Below, piece by piece: positions 20,801 to 29,800 of a DNA stretch of 64,000 bases. Positions within the stretch are counted from its first letter, which is position 1. Each line of letters starts with the position of its first letter. Under the pieces are notes generated by a model, which saw only the letters and a program-made list of their open reading frames with translations, searched no databases and had not been told where the DNA came from. This DNA is from Trachythela sp. YZ-2020 (taxonomy: Eukaryota > Cnidaria > Anthozoa > Malacalcyonacea > Clavulariidae): positions 771,501 to 835,500 of the forward strand of contig JADLSH010000191.1 of the NCBI GenBank assembly GCA_016169945.1, in the 5' to 3' direction. The position numbers and the translations under genes were made by a program.

Positions 20801-23800
20801 ATGTCATTGATCAGGTCTCCTTCATCTCTTCTTATTCAGAAGTCCAAACCATCTCAGCCTTGTTCCTTTGCCCTCTATGTAATGTCTATCACCTCACATC
20901 TTCTTCTGATCTCTTCATTCCATGTCTCTGACCAGCTCTCCTTCATCTCTTCTTATTACGTGTCCATACCATCTCAACCATCTTGCTTCCCTCTCCTTCT
21001 CTGCAATGTCTACCACCTCACATCTTCTGATCTCTTCATTCCATGTCTCTGACCAGCTCTCCTTCATCTCTTCTTATTACGTGTCCATACCATATCAGCC
21101 TTGCTTCCCTCACTTTCTCTACAATGTTAATCATCCCACATCTTCTGATGTCGTTATTCCTCTTCTTGTCCCGGTTCAGTGAAACCCCTACGATCCATCT
21201 TCAACATTCGCATCTGAGCATCTTTGTCTTCTGTTTTCTACATCGTCTCACATTCAACACTATTTTGTAGATTTTACATTTCATTTTTCATGGCATTTTC
21301 TTGCTACAAAGAACTCTTGAAATTTGTAATAGAGTTGCGTTGATGGGTTGAAATATCCAAATAATCTTTACATCATAGATCCGTCCATCTTAAAATTCCT
21401 GCAAGAGAAGCGAAAACAACAAACATCAACAACCACCACTGAAAATGATTCCCAACTCTGTGAAGATGACGAAGGCATAGATTCTATTCTTGTTGATGAC
21501 GTCACCGCTGAGGATAGCCAAGGACAGTCTAGGTGCCAGGTGGAAGATGGGGGTCTTGTTGATGTAGCGAAGGATATTCTTGGTAGTAATATTTCCGAGA
21601 AATGGTTGCATATGGATCAAGTTGAGCCTGAAAAGTTGGAATGGATGACAAAATCACCAATTGTAAAAAAGTCTGGGGTAGGTTTGAAATGTGTAATTTA
21701 GGTCCGTTTCAGACGCCGCTCCACTCATGCGCCGAACTTAATTGTATTAGGTACGACGCTGGAGCGACACAAGAGCGACAGTGATTCAAACGGCGTATAA
21801 AATATAATGTTGTTGACGAGAGAGGAGGGTAATTCGCGCGGGAATTCCAAATACAATTCAAAAAATAAGTAAACATTACAAAGTGGCTAATCTAATCCTA
21901 ATAAATTACAGTAAATTTTGATTTAGGTTTGGCACATGAGTGGAGCGGCGTATGAATCAATCTCGCTCTAACGTCGCATAATGCGACAGGCTCTGTCGAA
22001 CTTCTGCCGAACTTATGCCGCTACAAATTCTGCCGTACCTAATTGATTCATACGTCGCTCTTCTGTCGCACCTAATTCGTCATTAAGTTCGGCGCATGAG
22101 TGGTGCGGCGTCTGAAACGGGCCTAATGCTGACTAAACAAACATGAGACCGGACGATTTTGGAGCCGTACGCCAATTCGCCCGGGTTCCATTTGTTCATA
22201 TGGAAATTCGTCCGGTTAGCCGTGCTCGCTTCGTCCGGTTAGCTGTGCTCGCTTCGTCCGGTTAGCTGTGCTCGCTTCGTCCGGTTTCATGCTGAAATAC
22301 GGTCAATGCCGGAAACAACCCCAGCCTTATTGATTTTTCGTGTCTTTTAAAACAGACTAACGAGAAAGCAAGATTCGACTTCGACGGCAACATTTTGATT
22401 GGTGGCGAGAACATTCCAGAATACTTAGGATTACATCATCATGGCGACGAACCAGACCGAGCTGGGTATACTTTAGAAGAATTGTTTTTACTCTCAAGAA
22501 GTAACCTTCTACAACAACGCGTGTTGGCCATTAATACTATGGCGAGAATTATTGAGAAGGTTAGCCATTTGGAACATTCGTTTGATTTATACTAGAGATG
22601 GATGAACCGTCTGAACGAACTTGAGCAAAGAAATTATAGTTCGTCTATAATTAAGGCTCTTTTCCACTCGTCGCAAAAACCAACTCGCAAGCTCGCTGCG
22701 AGTACTTTCATCCAATCACAATGCTCGACAGTTTATTTTAATTACATGCAAGAACTCGCATCGAGTTTGCGATGAGTGGAAAAGAGCCTTTCGTCTGTCG
22801 TCCGTCGAGACGAACTATCTGCATAGTCTGTCTACTCAGATGAACCTGATCACGCTATTCTCGCTGGTTCGTCTGGATAGTTTGTCTTGTATTTACACGA
22901 AAACAGACGGTCCGTCAGACGGAATCCATCTCTAGTGTAAGATCGGGCCACTACTTCGTGATAGTACAGCACTACACAATACGATTTTTGCAACCATAAC
23001 AATTTTATCACATATAAGTGTATTAATTTCCTTTTTATGCTAAAGGATCGCTGTGGTGCGTATCGTGGTCATTTAGATCAAGATTTACTTCCATTATTAC
23101 TTGAAGCTGGTCTGCCGTTTCTTCTTCGCTGGTCCTTGGATGATAACACGGATTCCTTGATCGCGGCCTCTGTCAGTTGTTTTACGGCATTGCTTGTCAG
23201 AAAACAGGATGAGGTGCTAATGAATGAAATGTGAAAAAATGTAGATGTGTTTGTGGCACAGTAGTACTATGTGCTTTCACTTCTGTGACCGGACTTTGAT
23301 TTCTGCAAGATGCGATTGTCTGATAATAATTTCACCTCTGCTTTGAGTGTTGCAAAATGCTTTGAGTTTTGCTCTACCAAACACCACAGGTTTTCTCCAG
23401 GTACTCCAGTTATATCCTGTAGTAACACCGGAACAATAAAGGATCGCACTTACACAGTGAACAGTTGTCAGTTTAGAACAAGAGCTATAGTACGCAGTTT
23501 AAATAAAGTTAGTTTAGTTTAGGTTTCTTCCCGTAGTAACACTGGAACAATAAAGGATCGCACTTATTGCAACTCTATAGGGAGAACAGTTTAGAACTTA
23601 AAGAGCTATAGTACCCAGTTTAAATAAAATTAGTTTAGTTTAGGTTTCTTCCCGTAGTAACACTGGACCAGGAGGAGATATTAGTCTCTACTGGACCTCA
23701 GAGAAGAACAGTTTAGAACTGATAGAGCTATCCAACCTCGATAACACATTTTTCGCTTTACATTGCAGCTATACTTCATTTTATTACAAATATTATGTAG

Positions 23801-26800
23801 GCTGCAGCAGATTTGTTGTGTTTTGGCTGGTATCGAGGCAAAGAGCTGCCATGTTTGTGTCCAGTGGAAGTCAAAGATCCTGAGGAGGGCTCAAGCAGTT
23901 TACCGGATGTTGATGTTGTCAGACAAGACATGATAAAAGTACGTGCACCATATTACAGATTATTAATTTTTTTAAAGTGGATAATCGAAAGTTTTTAGCT
24001 AGCTTCAGCCGAATCTCGAAACCTTCAGTTGCTTTCTCAGGTAGTTGGGTTCCAGCGTAGAAGGTATTCTACAATAGTTCTCGTCGTTTGTGTCTGAACT
24101 ACCTGAAGATGATTATAGAAATACTTCGACATTTCAGATAAGTTCTCGAAACGCCGTCTGTTTTTGATCGTTTTCAAGCAGTTTAGACACAAATCACGTC
24201 AATTTTGGAATGTATACTCGCAAATTTCAACACTACATCCCTGTAAAATCTTTTAACATTCTCCTAAAAGTACCACAACATGTGATTTTACCCGCCATAT
24301 TTTCCCGCCATATTTTTCAGGGTCTGCTGCAGATGCGATTTCTCCCAAGGCTGCGCTATATCCTAGAGGTGTGTCGCCCTGCATCCCCTGTAGTCCTAAA
24401 TATCCTCGAGATCCTCACCAGGATTGCTAGACACTCTACCGAAGCCGCTCACTGTGTTGCAAAATGCCCCCGACTACTGGAGACTATATTAGTCCAGTTT
24501 CTACCAAGCTCCTGGAAAGCTAAAGAGAGATCAGTGGCAGCGACTGATGTCTATGGCTATCCTTTGGCTAAGGCTTTGAAAGTATTCAGAGTTTTATGTT
24601 GTGCTGGGAAATACCTCGCTGATACACTGGTAGGTTTAATGTAATGACGTAATGACTGATCTCAATGTTTTTGTGGATAGCTAAGGCATAAGGGTGGTGG
24701 TCTCACAATGGATAGTTCATGCATGTGCTTTTTGCCTTTGTGAATAGGGTTCGATTCCTGCAATAAACAGTGGTCATATAAGATTTAAGAAATAGAAAAC
24801 ATTTTCCGTGTTTCTATACAGTTATAGAAACACGCGTGGGAGTTTGGGAGAACGAGAAATAATCAGTGGGAAAACGAGCCCGTAGGGCGAGTTTTTCCAC
24901 GTTATTTCGAGTTCTCCCAAACTTCCACGAGTGTTTCTATAACGTATAGAAACACAGGAAAATGTTTTCTATTTCTTTTATAATATAACTCAAGAGACAT
25001 TTTTAAACTCGATTAATTTACATATTCTCATTACGTACGCATGCTGACTTTTGCTCGTCAATTTTACTTCAAAAAACAACTTTGTTTGAAAATTTACCGT
25101 CACAAATGAGTTAAAGTATTAAAATTATCTTTAAATTGGGTTTAAAGTTTTATAATTCGCATTAAAATTGTTTATTTTACGATTTTAAGTTTTGGCGGGA
25201 AATTTTCCGTGTTTCTATACAGTTGTAGAAACACGTTTCTCCACGAATCAACGCTCGCGTACTATAAATGTTATATTATAACATAGAATCATATAATATA
25301 ATTTCGCCTCAGTCACATGTGAGCAGAGTGTTACCAGTTTGAGTCTACCAAACATTGCAGATTTCCCACACTGTAGTAACACTGGAACAATTAGGGCTGG
25401 CCCTTGCTGGACCTCAGTGAGGAGAACAGTTTAGAACTGATAGAGCTACTCAGTATAATTTAGTTAGTTTAGTTTAGTTTAGTTTTGATTACCGTCACCT
25501 TACTTTCTTTTAGATCACCAAGTTTGGTTTGATAACCAAAATTCTGCGGTTTATAACAGTCCCTGCTGAGCAGATGATGTTAGATGTGACAGAAGCGCTA
25601 GAACTAGCCACGGAGAGTTTTACCATCTGGAGTACTTGTATATCTTATGGTTTGGCCTGTGAGGAGTTCAGGTATAAAGCTTTATTTATACTGGGTTGCT
25701 CTATCAGCTCTAAACTGTTCTCCTTAGAGGTCCAGTAAGGGCCCCCTTTACTGGTCCAGTGTTACTACAGGAGGCAACCGTAGTATACGGTTAAAACCTG
25801 TGTTGTTTTGCCCAGTCAAACTGGAACCACTCCTCTTACTTGCGATGGAGATACTCAGTGTATTGAATTCCGTACATGCGAGTGTGAATCTTTCTGGGGA
25901 AAAACGAATTTGCCTAATAATTTATTGACGTTTATATATTTCAAATGTTCTTCTTGTCTTTAGTAATGTGTACTCTCACATCCTAACCCAAGTCCAAGGA
26001 TTAGCCTTGTTACCAGTCCACGATCAATCTCAACCGAGCACCTCCTGTGCTTGTGCTCTGGTGGATCTTGTCGAAGCTGTGACGCATGTCGCTGGCAGCA
26101 AGGCGGAACTGCAGGCGCAGTTAACGACTCAGTTTACAGCTAAAGATAACCCCCCTGGTGGTATGGATGCAAGTCATCTCCCCCCGTCTCCTATTGATTG
26201 GAGTCACGTAACTGGATTGTTACCTCTGATTGGTCACTGTGTTCGACTGTTTAAAGAACAGCTTGTGTCTGTTGAGGAAAGCGTAGCAAAGGTGAGTTGC
26301 TTATCTTACCCTTGTGAATCTACATGAAAGACCTTCGCTCGAAACCTCGAAGTGTTTTAAATATTTTTCAGGTATAGTTTAGACCCAAATCACGGCAGCT
26401 TATTGTAGAATACTACCTACACTGGACCTCCTCGTTTGAGATATCTTTTTCAGGTAGTTCAGACACAAACCACGGCAGCTTATTGTAGAATACTACCTAC
26501 ACTGGACCACGATTTATAGCTACAGTAATTAATATTATACATGCATATTTTATTTTTCAGGAAGAATCATTCCTTCTGTTGTCAAGAGTTTTCAATCTTT
26601 TAGCATCGTTTTACCAAAAACTTGTTACACAGGTAATCTTGTTTTTCTTGTGTGCTTTTGGTTTTTGTTAAGGGGGGTAAGGTGGGTGTGCTTATTATCC
26701 TTACTTGCAGCTGAGAGCTAAGCTAAATTGCGAAGGACACAGCTCAACGTGACCGAGTCAGAAAGGGGCACACCGCGCATATGGCAGCCACCTTTTGCTC

Positions 26801-29800
26801 GCACACACCGCACAAGTGACGGGAGCCAAGCACAGGTTGTTGATGTGTTTCAAATGTGACATTCTTTTCTCTTGCTTCTAGCCCTTCTATTCACCTGTGG
26901 AATGTCTGGAAGAAATCGAAACGTTTTTAGTGAATGACATTTACGTTCCCATCCTGGAATCTAAAACTTTGGCAATTTTATTGGATAAGATGAGGTTGTA
27001 CTGCATAATATGGTTTTAATATTGAAATCTGCATAGAGCTATGTTGACTGGTTAGTCCATGTGTCTTTCACCTCTGTGACCTGGGTTTCGATTCCGCAAT
27101 ATGCAGTTGTCTGATTATAATTTCGGTTCAGTCACATGCGAGAAGAGTTTTTCCACTTTGACTCTACCAAACACCGCAGATGGCCTCCAGGTACTCCGAT
27201 CTCCTCGTGTACTAACACTGGTCCGATAAGGAATACCTTACTGGACCTCTTAGGAGAACAGGTTAGAACTGATAAAGCTATCCAGTATAAATAAAGTTAG
27301 TTTAGTTTAGGGTTCCTCCTGTAGTAACACTGGATCAATAAGAGATGGCTCTTACTGGACTTCTATTTAGTTTAGGTTTCCTCCTGTAGTAACACTGGAC
27401 CAATAAGGAGTACCCTTACTGGACCTCTAGGGAGAACAGTTTAGAACTGATAGAGCTATCCAGTATAAATAAATATTTAGGTTAGTTTGTATATTTGTTA
27501 TTTTTGAGCAAATGAACCCAAAAATTTTTCAGGAACAATGATTTTCATTTTTGTGTTAGAATATTTAACTCTCAAGATCACAAAGCGAGCACGAGTTTAT
27601 ATTCTTTGATATTATTTCTTCCAGAGATTACACTTCTTATTACACCAGCGAAGCATCAGTTGTTGGACGGACACATGTTCCCAACTTGCCTGACTATGGC
27701 TGCCCTCTAGGACAAAACAGTTGCTCAAGCCAAGCAGGTCTACCACGTTGTCTTCACAAAGGAACGCCATTCCCTTTCTTGTTGTCCTTTGCCAGGCTGG
27801 GGATGGTCATTACGTCATGTCACAAAGGTCTTACGAGTAAAGTAAGTATTAGCCTGCGTACAGGTGTTTGTTGATGAAAGGAAACATCATCCGTTGGACG
27901 GATCATCCGTAACACAAGACGAAATATCCAGAAGAACTAGTTAGAATAGCGCGATCTTTACTGGCATAGGTTCTGGGAACAAATCACGCCTGATATTTTC
28001 CTTATAGTTTGTCTAATGTCGTATTTATCAACACATATTATGCATATCATCTGTCAAGACGAACTTCGTCTTGACGGATGATCCGTCTATTTGCCGCATG
28101 AACGATCTTTTCTTCGTCCAAGTTCGCCCAGATGGATCGTCCGTATCTAGCAAAAATCGGACCAGTTATGTGTCTTCAAAGGTTGCATTTTGATCTTTTT
28201 GTAGTTTCTAAAGTTCGTTACGAATGATTCTATTGTCCAATATTTAAAATCAAACTCGACGCCTGGACAAAATGTAAGTGTAACAGAACTGTTTAACTAT
28301 TTTTGCTTTATTCTTCATGAACTTTAAATGTTGAATTGCTTCAATGAAATGAGTTTTTGTATCTCTTAGAATTGCGAATCCCAATGCTATTTTGTTAAAG
28401 TGGAGCAACATTTTCAATATTTCCTTATCAAATTGTTTTATAATATCGTAAGTATTTAGATAGAATTAACATGTTCAATTTTTTTAAGAAGCTGCCATAG
28501 TTTGAGTGAGTCGCTACTAACCTCAGAGGAAGGCCTTCGCCTGGAACTATAGTAGCGTGTGAATGCATATGTTAACCCATCTTTATCTATTTCCCTTTCT
28601 AAGCTTCTACAAAGTGGCAGCATGGATGGTCAGTTAACTGCATTGTATCACACCACAAGTCTACTTCTGTTCTCACGGTTGTTTCCTGGGGACGAGTTTT
28701 ATGCTCACGATCTGATGTCTGTTGTATTATTCAACTCCGCTTTCTTTCAGTGAGTACTTACAGAGCTTTTGATATGCAGTTGAACCTCCAATCCTTGGAG
28801 GATTAGAAACACATGATTGATATTATTTGCTCTCTGTAAATTTTAGTGAAAGTAAAGATGAATGCGCGACGACAATCACATCAAACATGTCAGAAATGGG
28901 GATTGACTCAGTCGCTGTGGTGGACGATGTTACTTCAAGGAAACAGAAATTATTCTCACGTGGAGAGCTGCTCTCAGAGGCATACAAGGATTTACTGTCC
29001 ATTCGCTCAACGTTCATATCTTCATTTGCACAAATGAGACACGCTTTAGCAAAGTCAAGGTACTCTTGCAGATATTAATCTTAGACTGGTTTGGCTGAAT
29101 GTTCATTCATTGTCCTCAGGATCAGCAGTGTAGGAAAGTATCTTGGAGTGTCCATGCAAGTGATACGACTAAATTTGGACAATCCAAGCTATTATTCCTA
29201 CACTGCTCTGGACAACAAACAATATCAAAGTAAATACGCCTATATTTTATCAATCTCTATACTATCTAGGGCACGAAGTCTTCATCAGCCTCAAAACATT
29301 ACGTCTTTTCTACTACCGCTTGTTGATGGTACGATGCTGCCCGCTGATTGGATGTTTCTGCCTTTAGTTGATCTTCATAATACCGCTGTTAAATCGTAAG
29401 TCTGTTTGTGGGCCCCACCGTAGCTAGTTTTTGTCAACGTTTAAGGGGTACAGTGGTTGGTGCATATGCCTTTTACCCACTGCTTTTACGTCTGACGGGA
29501 CAATACTGGGCCAACAAGGGATGGTCCTTTAGGAAGAACAGGTTCGAACTGATAGAACTATCCAGTATAAATAAAGTTAGTTTAGTTTTTTAGGCCATCT
29601 GTAGGCTGTGTGATTGACAGGCTATGCTGTTCTGGCAACAATGACCTTTCTTAATGTATCTTTCACTGTAAGTCATGGTATGCTAATTTGTGCGATGCAT
29701 CGCACAACCGCACATGACAACCACACTACAATCACTGTAAGTCATGGTATGCTAATTTGTGCGATGCATCGCACAACCGCACATGACAACCACACTACAA

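Noticed and set aside
20647..21270. Plus-strand Ser/Leu-rich ORFs
   Set aside because: Antisense shadows of the decayed retrotransposon read on the minus strand.
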